From contig DBBL01000065.1 of the NCBI GenBank assembly GCA_002292185.1, forward strand, positions 1 through 6,468: DNA of 6,468 bases, read 5' to 3'. The position numbers and the translations under genes are program-made. Positions 1 through 6,468 of the stretch are shown here, piece after piece. The notes under the pieces were generated by a model that had not been told where the DNA came from, ran no database searches, and worked only from the letters and a program-made list of their open reading frames with translations. The DNA is from Akkermansiaceae bacterium UBA985 (GTDB lineage Bacteria > Verrucomicrobiota > Verrucomicrobiia > Verrucomicrobiales > Akkermansiaceae). Position 1 is the first letter of the stretch, and every line of letters begins with the position of its first letter.

Positions 1-636
1 ATCTGCCAAGGTGAACGCAAGATGTTTGATGATAACAAGATGCTTGGCAATTTCCGCCTAGATGGAATCGATGCTGCACCACGAGGAACACCTCAGATTG
101 AAGTTACTTTCGACATTGATGCTAATGGTATCCTGCATGTTTCAGCTAAGGATAAAAATTCCGGTAAGGAGCAGAAGATCTCTATTGAGGGCTCGAGTGG
201 GCTATCTGAAGAAGAGATTGAAAAGGCTAAGCTTGATGCTGAAGCTCATGCTGAGGAAGATAAGAAGCGTGCTGAAGGTGTTGAGGTCAAAAACAACGCA
301 GAGAATCTTGTCCACCAAGTTGAAAAACAGCTCGACGAACTCGGAGAGCAACTGCCTGCTGAACTCAAGTCTGGTATCGAAGCTAAAGTTGAAGCTGTAA
401 AAGAGGCGTTAAAAGCTGATGACCTTGATGTTATCAAGTCAGCCACTGGCGAGCTTGAGGCATCCCTTCAGGAGTTAGCCCAGGCAGCACAGGCTGCTGG
501 TGCTGCAGCAGGAGGAGGAGCAGGAGCTGAGGGCGCCCCTATGCCAGACATGGATGGTGGCTCAGATGAGTCTGAATCTTCAGAACCTAAACAAGCTAAA
601 GGCAAGGTTGTAGACGCCGAAGTCGTCGAGGACTAA
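1..636 (+). CDS. dnaK: Chaperone protein DnaK (Hsp70), C-terminal part, 5' truncated by window
   Basis: This is the last 211 codons of DnaK, open from base 1 (ICQGERKM...) to TAA at 634-636. DnaK is the cytosolic ATP-dependent Hsp70 that binds exposed hydrophobic segments of unfolded proteins and works with DnaJ and GrpE, neither of which is visible here. The fragment begins inside the substrate-binding beta domain: QGERK, then [13 protein letters not shown], then the hallmark [19 protein letters not shown], followed by [11 protein letters not shown], which opens the helical lid. The lid is charged and helical, then comes an Ala/Gly-rich, low-complexity linker and an acidic tail ending VVDAEVVED, like the usual DnaK C-terminus. 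The ATPase domain lies outside the window. An internal ATG at 22 is not a start, because conserved DnaK sequence continues upstream of it in frame. Identification is essentially certain from the sequence. Confidence 0.97.
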   Translation: MCQGERKMFDDNKMLGNFRLDGIDAAPRGTPQIEVTFDIDANGILHVSAKDKNSGKEQKISIEGSSGLSEEEIEKAKLDAEAHAEEDKKRAEGVEVKNNAENLVHQVEKQLDELGEQLPAELKSGIEAKVEAVKEALKADDLDVIKSATGELEASLQELAQAAQAAGAAAGGGAGAEGAPMPDMDGGSDESESSEPKQAKGKVVDAEVVED

Positions 637-651
637 TCCATTAACATTCTC

Positions 652-688
652 AGATCTATCTGGTCTTATAGGCCAGCTAGATCTTTTT
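652..688 (+). terminator. Intrinsic terminator or attenuator between dnaK and groES
   Basis: A 14-nt arm (652-665) pairs with 671-684 around the loop TTATA (666-670). It has 13 pairs, including one G-U, and a single T/C mismatch at 659/677. The stem runs directly into TTTT (685-688) and then CTT. It lies 15 nt after the dnaK stop and ends 41 nt before the groES start. Its form is that of a Rho-independent terminator, so dnaK and groES may be separate or partly attenuated transcripts. The structure was read by eye and no folding energy was computed. Confidence 0.8.
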
Positions 689-729
689 CTTGAAATAAAC
701 AAAACAAACTAAAACGAACCAATAAAACT
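689..729 (+). promoter_or_regulatory. A-rich, SD-less leader of groES with a CTTGAAA box
   Basis: The stretch between the hairpin and the groES ATG is almost all A and C and contains only two G residues (692 and 716). No GGAG or AGGA lies within 15 nt of the start. It contains ACAAACTAAAA (704-714), which nearly recurs before groEL. CTTGAAA at 689-695 matches the -35 element of sigma-32 heat-shock promoters, but no CCCCAT-type or TATAAT-type -10 follows at a usable distance, so a promoter here is only possible. Translation probably relies on an unstructured A-rich leader. Confidence 0.45.
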
Positions 730-1020
730 ATGGCTACCATAACACCTATCGGACAGCGCGTCCTCGTGAAGCGACTTGAAGCCGAAGAACTAAGTGCTGG
801 AGGAATTGTCCTGCCAGATACAGCAAAAGAAAAACCACAGGAGGCAGAAGTCGTCTCCCTCGGAACTGGCGGTAAAGACGAAGATGGCAAAGCTATCGAG
901 TTCGCCGTCAAAGCAGGGGACACCGTCCTCATTTCCAAGTATGGAGGAACTGATGTCAAAGTCGACGGCCAGGATTTACTGATCGTTTCTGAGTCTGACA
1001 TCCTCGGTATTGTGAGCTAA
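730..1020 (+). CDS. groES: Co-chaperonin GroES (Hsp10)
   Basis: A 96-residue protein, the normal GroES length. GroES forms the heptameric lid that caps the GroEL ring in the cytosol and makes the closed folding chamber. Visible hallmarks are the N-terminal strand [13 protein letters not shown], the mobile loop around residues 17-35 with the hydrophobic GroEL-contacting tripeptide IVL (26-28) in [14 protein letters not shown], the EAEVVSLG strand, the roof-loop region (49-55), and the [17 protein letters not shown] and ESDILGIV segments of the beta barrel. The ATG at 730 is the natural start, giving the family's usual N-terminus. groEL follows after 38 nt, the classic groESL operon order. No Shine-Dalgarno sequence precedes it and no CIRCE repeat is seen upstream in the window. 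Nothing is missing or disrupted. Confidence 0.98.
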   Translation: MATITPIGQRVLVKRLEAEELSAGGIVLPDTAKEKPQEAEVVSLGTGGKDEDGKAIEFAVKAGDTVLISKYGGTDVKVDGQDLLIVSESDILGIVS

Positions 1021-2702
<1,682 letters not shown>

Positions 2703-2722
2703 AGCTACGACCTATAAAATTC

Positions 2723-2757
2723 AAACTCCGGTTGCCAAATGGTAGCCGGAGTTTTTT
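2723..2757 (+). terminator. Rho-independent terminator of groESL
   Basis: The arm 2724-2736 (AACTCCGGTTGCC) pairs over all 13 positions with 2741-2753, with two G-U pairs, around the loop AAAT. It ends in a six-T run (2752-2757) whose first bases take part in the stem. It lies about 20 nt after the groEL stop. On the minus strand the same hairpin is followed by TTTGAATTTT, so it might also weakly stop transcription of the opposing ACT-protein gene. Confidence 0.92.
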
Positions 2758-2779
2758 ATGTTATGGGGCGAATGCCAAA

Positions 2780-2797
2780 CGCGCTTGGGTGAGCGCG
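2780..2797. repeat. Small GC-rich inverted repeat between groEL and the ACT-protein gene
   Basis: CGCGCT (2780-2785) and AGCGCG (2792-2797) form a 6-bp stem with the loop TGGGTG. On the minus strand it lies 32 nt downstream of the ACT-protein stop codon and is followed by only TTT, so it would be a weak terminator for that transcript. The rest of the spacer 2758-2829 shows no gene or other signal. Confidence 0.4.
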
Positions 2798-2829
2798 CTT
2801 ACGAGAGATCGGAAAGAGGAAGGCGGACG

Positions 2830-3348
2830 CTAGGCGATGCCGCCAATTTCAACGTTGAGGTCATCACTGAGATCTTCAACTGCAGCGATAAGTTCTTGCT
2901 CATTGGTGCTGTCAGGGACGCAGACGGTTCCTGAGGCGTGAAAGATAGAATGTCCTGACATTGCAGCACTTTCTATGGAGGTGTTAAGCTCTTCAATATT
3001 GGCGCCAGCGCTGGAAATAGCTTCGGTCAGTTGGCTAACGATTCCAGGGCGGTCATTGCCAAAGATATCAAGGCGCAAGCAGCGGGTGTAGGGGTAGTCA
3101 GATAAATCACCTTGATCGTGTATCTGAACGGAGATGCCTTTCTCGGACAAGGAGTTGAGATTCTCTGTGAGTCGAGATAGTTTTTCTTCGCTACATTCTA
3201 CTCGGACAATACCTGCAAACTGACCACCAAGTCTGGCCATCCGGCTTTCCAGCCAGTTGCCATCACATTGCGCAATAGTGTTGGAGATAAGCTTCATGAC
3301 ACCCGGGCGGTCATGGGCACAGATAGTAAGAACAAGAGAGTTGGCCAT
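2830..3348 (-). CDS. Tandem ACT-domain protein, GcvR-like putative regulator
   Basis: A 172-residue soluble protein built of two ACT domains, about 4-78 and 89-170. Each has the ligand-binding turn: HDRPGVM at 12-18 and NDRPGIV at 98-104. The first continues as MKLISNTIAQCDGNWLESRMARLGGQFAGIVRV, shown here only by its features: a helix, then an N-W-L-E-S-R-M strand typical of the GcvR group. This architecture matches the glycine cleavage system repressor GcvR and related ACT proteins, which sense amino acids (glycine in E. coli) and act by binding a partner regulator such as GcvA rather than DNA. No GcvA or gcv genes are visible, so the regulated pathway is unknown. There is no DNA-binding or catalytic domain and no signal peptide. 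It lies 45 nt downstream of the L,D-transpeptidase gene on the same strand, with no terminator between them. No Shine-Dalgarno precedes the ATG. Domain call is strong; GcvR function is inference. Confidence 0.85.
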   Translation of the reverse strand: MANSLVLTICAHDRPGVMKLISNTIAQCDGNWLESRMARLGGQFAGIVRVECSEEKLSRLTENLNSLSEKGISVQIHDQGDLSDYPYTRCLRLDIFGNDRPGIVSQLTEAISSAGANIEELNTSIESAAMSGHSIFHASGTVCVPDSTNEQELIAAVEDLSDDLNVEIGGIA

Positions 3349-3393
3349 AATGAGTGATTGTGGTGCGAGTGATAGAGCTGCTTTTTTAAAGTA

Positions 3394-4023
3394 TTACTCA
3401 ACGATGACAGGAGTGCCTATTTGCGCGTTTTCATAGAACTTGCTGGCCATCTGTTCAGGCATGCGCACGCAGCCATGAGAAGCGGCATATCCTGGCAGAA
3501 AGCCGGTGTGCATTCCTATTCCGTGATTGAAGCGCATAAAGTTAGGCATCGGTGCGTGTATGGCGACCTCGTTTGGTCCTGGTTTGTCGATACGGAAGTC
3601 GGCATTGTTGTTGACCACTTCGTCGGTGATTTTGTTTTTGATGATGCCATAACAGGAGGACTCATGGTCGATGTCTTTTTCAGTGACCCGAAAAGTGCCT
3701 GCAGGTGTCGAATGCTTGTCATCACCCGACGAGATGGGTGCCATGGCAACAAGAACCTCACCCTTGTAAAAATAGGCTTTTTGTTCAGCGCGCACGATGC
3801 GGATTTTGGCAGCCCCAGGAACACCATCACCATCCCAGTAACCTTTAGGTTGGTAGGTGGGTGTTCCCTCGGAGACGGGCAGTCCGTTTTGAGGTCTATA
3901 TCCAGAGAGATACTGATTTTTGCCCGACAAAGGGCTCATGGCCGACTGGTAGGGGATGCATTGACTGAGCAATACAGTTAATAGGCTAAGTATGGAGAAG
4001 TGTAATAAAGGTAGATATTTCAT
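3394..4023 (-). CDS. L,D-transpeptidase (YkuD domain), putative lipoprotein
   Basis: A 209-residue exported enzyme of the YkuD family. These enzymes form 3-3 (meso-DAP to meso-DAP) cross-links in peptidoglycan or attach proteins to it, outside the cytoplasmic membrane. The N-terminus is a signal sequence (MKYLP, then a hydrophobic core to about residue 20) ending LLSQC, a possible lipobox with Cys22. Gln at -1 is atypical, so lipidation is uncertain. The catalytic domain runs from about 72 to 209, with KIRIVRAEQKAYFY as the opening strands, STPAGTFRV (105-113), HAPMP with His156, GMHTG with His172 and the active-site motif ASHGCVRMP with nucleophile Cys185 and Arg187. All expected residues are present. 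No LysM or other wall-binding domain is seen. Residues 25-65 form a low-complexity linker. It heads a probable two-gene unit with the ACT-protein gene. No Shine-Dalgarno precedes the ATG. Confidence 0.92.
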   Translation of the reverse strand: MKYLPLLHFSILSLLTVLLSQCIPYQSAMSPLSGKNQYLSGYRPQNGLPVSEGTPTYQPKGYWDGDGVPGAAKIRIVRAEQKAYFYKGEVLVAMAPISSGDDKHSTPAGTFRVTEKDIDHESSCYGIIKNKITDEVVNNNADFRIDKPGPNEVAIHAPMPNFMRFNHGIGMHTGFLPGYAASHGCVRMPEQMASKFYENAQIGTPVIVE

Positions 4024-4267
4024 GAATTTGAATTATCAGTTAAATTAAAGGGAAATGGACTAACCACCAGTAACGCAAGAATTCCATTAGGTCAAGGTGT
4101 GATCATGCATGAGATATGGGGCCGTATTTGTGAATAGATGGGCTGCTGAGATGTGTGTAAAGAGTTGCCATTGAACTATCGTAATGTGTTTCTTGCTTGC
4201 GCAACGACTATTCAGTGGTTAATCAGCGCGTATATCCTGCTTTCTGAAAGACGAATCAACTTACCCT
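4024..4267. other. Divergent intergenic region with no gene; possible regulatory repeats
   Basis: This 244-nt spacer separates two divergent genes, so promoters for both should lie here, but no clear -35/-10 pair is visible on either strand. It contains a perfect 10-bp palindrome, TCATGCATGA (4103-4112), and a near-identical element in mirrored orientation before each gene: GTGGTTAATC (4215-4224, plus) and GTGGTTAGTC (4058-4067, minus). A repeat of this size can arise by chance in a spacer this long. An open frame at 4153-4335 runs into the next gene and looks spurious. Confidence 0.4.
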
Positions 4268-4531
4268 ATGCCAAATTACGATTACCAGTGCAAAGAATGT
4301 GGTCACATTTTCGAGGTTTTCCAGAAAATGAGTGACCCCAAGTTGGAGGATTGTCCGCAGGAAAGCTGCTCTGGTAAGATTAAGCGTTTGCTGGGTACTG
4401 GGGCAGGTGTTATTTTTAAAGGCTCTGGCTTTTATCAGACTGATTACCGCAGTGAATCCTATAAGAAGGGGCAATCAAAAGAGAAGGATTCTGCACCTAA
4501 AACGGATTCTCATAAAGGCTCATCGGACTAA
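4268..4531 (+). CDS. FmdB-family zinc-ribbon protein
   Basis: An 87-residue protein with the start MPNYDYQCKECGHIFEVFQ, characteristic of the FmdB / CxxC_CxxC_SSSS putative regulatory family. Four cysteines, C8-x2-C11 and C29-x4-C34, could bind one zinc ion. The second pair is wider than the usual C-P-x-C. The conserved family tail follows: RLLGTGAGVIFKGSGFYQTDYR (its central GAGVIFKGSGFY is at 45-56). The last 25 residues are hydrophilic, Lys/Ser-rich and probably disordered. The biochemical role of the family is not firmly known. The name comes from a gene associated with formamidase/amidase regulation, and it should not be taken as evidence of that here. The start is the only sensible ATG, with no Shine-Dalgarno. 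The 3' end overlaps a hairpin shared with the convergent antiporter gene, 23 nt away. Confidence 0.88.
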   Translation: MPNYDYQCKECGHIFEVFQKMSDPKLEDCPQESCSGKIKRLLGTGAGVIFKGSGFYQTDYRSESYKKGQSKEKDSAPKTDSHKGSSD

Positions 4532-4547
4532 TTCTAGTTCGGAGCCT
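4516..4547. terminator. Bidirectional hairpin between convergent genes
   Basis: AGGCTC (4516-4521) pairs with GAGCCT (4542-4547). After a 2-nt bulge (4522-4523), CGGACTA (4524-4530) pairs with TAGTTCG (4535-4541) with one G-U, around the loop ATTC. On the plus strand it is followed by CGTTTGT, and on the minus strand by TTTATG. The U tracts are short, but the position between two convergent stop codons fits a shared terminator. The left arm lies inside the last codons of the zinc-ribbon gene. Confidence 0.65.
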
Positions 4548-4554
4548 CGTTTGT

Positions 4555-6276
4555 CTAGGTGGTCGTCCCGTCTTCCTCTGTGCTGAAACAGCGCATAACC
4601 GTATTGACCACGGCCTTGCCGCACTCTTCCTCATCAAGCAGGATATGATTCACTCCAGCTCGTTGTAGCTCAATGGCATCACTGCTGAACTTTGCCCTGG
4701 CAATAACGACAATGCTCGGGCAAATCTCGCGGACAATGGGAAGTGCGGAAATCACAACGTCCTTGAGAGGGAAGGTGAAGGCTACAGCACGCGCTCTTTG
4801 GATGTAAGCAAGTTCCCAGGTGATTCTGTGTCTGGCATCTGCAAATAGACACTTGGTGCCTGATTTGAGCAACCTTTTCACCGTCTGATCATTATTTTCG
4901 ATGATGACAGAGCGGATATTATTTCGCCGTAGAGAGGCGTGTAGTTTTTGCCCCACCGGTCCATAACCACATATAATGACATGATCTTTAATATGATCGA
5001 TTTTGCCCGGCATGCCGAGATCATGACGTGACTTCATTGATTTACTCTGAAGTCCCATCTTGTGGAGTTTTTTGGCCGCGGGCTGGGAGAATTTCATCAG
5101 TGATGGTACAAGTCCCATGGTGATAGCTGTGCAGGCAAGGAGGATTTGTTCAATGACGGGGTCGATCGCATCAAGCTCGGCAGCACGATTCAAGAGCACG
5201 ATAGAGAATTCTCCGGTGCTTGAAAGGGCGGCTGCCGTGAGTAGCCAGTCACCGCTTCTTAATCCTGAAACTTTAGCGGCGATGGCTGCCGTGATGCCTT
5301 TGGCCACGATGGTTGCAATCGTGCCTATCAATATGAGGGCCCAATATTCTGACAGAGTTTGGAGATCGATAAGTAGGCCAATAGAGACAAAAAAGAGGGT
5401 GAGTAATAAGTCTTTGAATGGCAGCACATCAGCCAAGATCCGGTGGCTGTAGATGGAGTTGCTAACAACAACGCCTGCTACAAACGCCCCCAGTGCTGGG
5501 CTCAAGCCGAGTAAGCCGGCGATAACGGCAACGACAACACAGAGAGCAACAACGGCTACGGTAAAGAGCTCGCGGCTGCGGGTGTTGGCTACTGCGGCGA
5601 GCAGTTGGGGTACTCCGTATCGACTTAGTGTGATCATCGCGACGCAGAAAATAGAGGCCTTGCCCAATGCAAAGACAAGGGCTCCAGCACCACCTTCATC
5701 CTCATCCAGCAAGACCGGTAGTAGGACGATGAAGAAGATGACGGCGAGGTCTTGGAAGAGCGCTATGCCAAGTGCTACACGACCAGGCGGGCTATCAGGA
5801 GCACCCATATCTTGGAAGCACTTCATCGATACGGCAGTCGACGAGAGAGCGAATGCAAACCCAGCAACAATAGCTTGGTTCAGATCTAAGCCCCAATAAT
5901 AGGCTGCTAAGGTGGCAACTAGAGCACTCAGAGAAACTTGAATACTACCACCGATGAGAGCTGGTCGCTTCAGGTTTTTGATTTCGCTGGCAGAGAACTC
6001 AATGCCTAAGGTGAAGAGCAACAAGATCACACCAATTTCAGATAGCGCATGGATGAGCTCTCCTGAATCGGCACCCGCCCAGCCAAGTATCCCGCTATTT
6101 GAGAGAGCAAGGCCACAGAGGAAATAACCAACAAGGAGAGACTGCTTCAGCCTTGTGAACAGCAGTGATATAAATACCACAGAGCCGAGGATCAGTGATA
6201 ATAAGATGAAAAATGCGGGGACAGATTCCGCGGCTGCCAAAAAAACGGGCATACCCAATAAATAACCCAAGCGCAT
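4555..6276 (-). CDS. KefB/KefC-like CPA2 monovalent cation:proton antiporter with RCK domain
   Basis: A 573-residue inner-membrane protein. Residues 1 to about 395 form a CPA2 transporter core of around 12-13 hydrophobic segments. Its landmarks are SSTAVS (145-150) in a broken helix, FQDLAVIFF with Asp176, expected to take part in ion exchange, LFFVSIGLLID, and SSTGEFSIVL with Glu356, corresponding to the GGEF-type stretch of KefC. After a basic linker, HVIICGYGPVG (432-442) opens a Rossmann-type TrkA-N/RCK domain with GxGxxG at 437-442 and an acidic residue (Glu460) ending the second strand, as in NAD(H)-binding. The protein ends soon after it, without an RCK-C domain. Such proteins exchange K+ or Na+ for H+, and some are glutathione-gated K+ efflux systems; which ion applies cannot be told. 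I chose ATG at 6276 because GGAG lies 5 nt upstream. A TTG at 6303 would add nine residues. No KefF/KefG-like partner is adjacent. Confidence 0.92.
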   Translation of the reverse strand: MRLGYLLGMPVFLAAAESVPAFFILLSLILGSVVFISLLFTRLKQSLLVGYFLCGLALSNSGILGWAGADSGELIHALSEIGVILLLFTLGIEFSASEIKNLKRPALIGGSIQVSLSALVATLAAYYWGLDLNQAIVAGFAFALSSTAVSMKCFQDMGAPDSPPGRVALGIALFQDLAVIFFIVLLPVLLDEDEGGAGALVFALGKASIFCVAMITLSRYGVPQLLAAVANTRSRELFTVAVVALCVVVAVIAGLLGLSPALGAFVAGVVVSNSIYSHRILADVLPFKDLLLTLFFVSIGLLIDLQTLSEYWALILIGTIATIVAKGITAAIAAKVSGLRSGDWLLTAAALSSTGEFSIVLLNRAAELDAIDPVIEQILLACTAITMGLVPSLMKFSQPAAKKLHKMGLQSKSMKSRHDLGMPGKIDHIKDHVIICGYGPVGQKLHASLRRNNIRSVIIENNDQTVKRLLKSGTKCLFADARHRITWELAYIQRARAVAFTFPLKDVVISALPIVREICPSIVVIARAKFSSDAIELQRAGVNHILLDEEECGKAVVNTVMRCFSTEEDGTTT

Positions 6277-6281
6277 AAAAA

Positions 6282-6285
6282 CTCC
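6282..6285 (-). promoter_or_regulatory. Shine-Dalgarno GGAG deciding the antiporter start
   Basis: On the minus strand the sequence reads TGGAG, then TTTTT, then ATG (6276). The 5-nt spacing to the ATG is good. This is the only clear Shine-Dalgarno among the five start codons I inspected besides dnaK's, which is outside the window. It favours ATG 6276 over the longer TTG start at 6303, inside whose reading frame the motif would lie. Confidence 0.7.
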
Positions 6286-6390
6286 ACATGAAAAAACATA
6301 CAAAGCCTAAGAAATATGATCTTCAGTAGCCGCCGAAAATAAGCAACATTCTCCTTGCATTGGCCTATGACTGCCCGTAGTTTCCCCCGC

Positions 6391-6404
6391 ACACCACTTG
6401 GTGT
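6391..6404. repeat. 14-nt palindrome upstream of the initiator tRNA
   Basis: ACACCA (6391-6396) and TGGTGT (6399-6404) are exact inverse complements separated by CT. It lies 14 nt before the first base of the tRNA and overlaps the proposed extended -10 element, so it could be a protein-binding site or simply part of the promoter. Its role is unknown. Confidence 0.4.
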
Positions 6405-6407
6405 AAT
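6399..6407 (+). promoter_or_regulatory. Candidate extended -10 promoter for tRNA-fMet
   Basis: TGG followed by TGTAAT (6402-6407) resembles an extended -10 element (TGn plus a one-mismatch TATAAT). Transcription would begin near 6413-6415, leaving a leader of only a few nucleotides for RNase P to remove. No good -35 is seen. A perfect TATAAT at 6413-6418 also exists, but it directly abuts the mature 5' end and would start transcription inside the tRNA. Confidence 0.35.
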
Positions 6408-6418
6408 CATTTTATAAT

Positions 6419-6468
6419 CGCGGGGTGGAGCAGCCAGGTAGCTCATCGGGCTCATAACCCGAAGGTCG
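6419..6468 (+). tRNA. tRNA-fMet (initiator, anticodon CAU), 3' truncated by window
   Basis: The first 50 nt of an initiator tRNA: 5' acceptor strand CGCGGGG (6419-6425), TG, a D arm GAGC...GCTC with the loop AGCCAGGTA, and an anticodon arm with stem TCGGG/CCCGA, loop CTCATAA and anticodon CAT at 6453-6455. The three consecutive G-C pairs at the base of the anticodon stem are the hallmark of initiator tRNAs, which are directed to the ribosomal P site. The sequence is very close to E. coli tRNA-fMet. The variable loop begins (AGGTCG), and the T arm and acceptor 3' strand lie beyond the window. The unpaired 1-72 position of initiators therefore cannot be checked, but C at position 1 agrees. It is divergent from the antiporter gene. 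Confidence 0.95.

Noticed and set aside
2806..2818. AGATCGGAAAGAG resembles the start of a common Illumina adapter (AGATCGGAAGAGC), raising the possibility of an assembly artefact.
   Set aside because: It has an extra A and the wrong next base, and continuous genomic sequence with an intact gene end follows. A chance match is more likely.
3421..3981. 186-codon plus-strand frame antisense to the L,D-transpeptidase.
   Set aside because: The minus-strand frame has a complete YkuD domain with its catalytic motif; the plus-strand frame is its shadow.
4153..4335. 60-codon frame starting in the divergent spacer and overlapping the zinc-ribbon gene.
   Set aside because: It overlaps a clearly real gene in another frame, has no SD and no recognisable domain.
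6323..6356. AAGGAG followed by a mini-ORF (ATG or TTG, about eight codons, TGA) upstream of the antiporter gene, as a possible leader peptide.
   Set aside because: The SD-ATG spacing is only 1 nt, the peptide has no regulatory codon run, and no attenuator hairpin follows.
6192..6455. 87-codon minus-strand frame running from inside the tRNA into the antiporter gene.
   Set aside because: It starts antisense inside a tRNA and overlaps the antiporter start in another frame; not a plausible gene.

Overview
The window looks like ordinary chromosomal DNA from a bacterium of moderate GC content. The GroEL sequence (start MAKQLQFDE, the SANWDTEIG segment near residue 150, and a Gly/Met tail) and the whole gene set resemble Verrucomicrobiota most. 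That placement is from memory of family sequences, not a search. Few start codons have a Shine-Dalgarno motif, and the two chaperonin genes are preceded by A-rich, nearly G-free leaders.

Layout: (1) 1-2757, plus strand, is a protein-folding block: the 3' third of dnaK, an intrinsic terminator-like hairpin, groES, groEL and a strong intrinsic terminator. (2) 2830-4023, minus strand, holds a putative lipoprotein L,D-transpeptidase followed 45 nt later by a tandem-ACT GcvR-like protein, probably one transcript. (3) 4024-4267 is a 244-nt divergent spacer. (4) 4268-4531, plus strand, is a small FmdB-type zinc-ribbon protein. It converges on (5) 4555-6276, minus strand, a KefB/KefC-like CPA2 cation:proton antiporter with a C-terminal nucleotide-binding RCK domain. 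One hairpin can serve as terminator for both. (6) 6419-6468, plus strand, is the 5' part of an initiator tRNA (tRNA-fMet, anticodon CAU) cut by the window end.

DnaK and GroES/GroEL are the two main cytosolic chaperone systems and act in sequence on unfolded proteins, so their adjacency suggests shared heat-stress control. However, no CIRCE (HrcA) operator is visible, and a hairpin terminator separates dnaK from groES. The remaining genes are housekeeping functions (cell-wall cross-linking, amino-acid-responsive regulation, ion homeostasis, translation initiation) with no obvious joint pathway.

I found no mobile element, CRISPR array, defence system or unknown gene cluster, and nothing that amounts to a new biological system. 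The points most worth a second look are the SD-less chaperonin leaders, the dnaK/groES hairpin, and the promoter arrangement at the tRNA.
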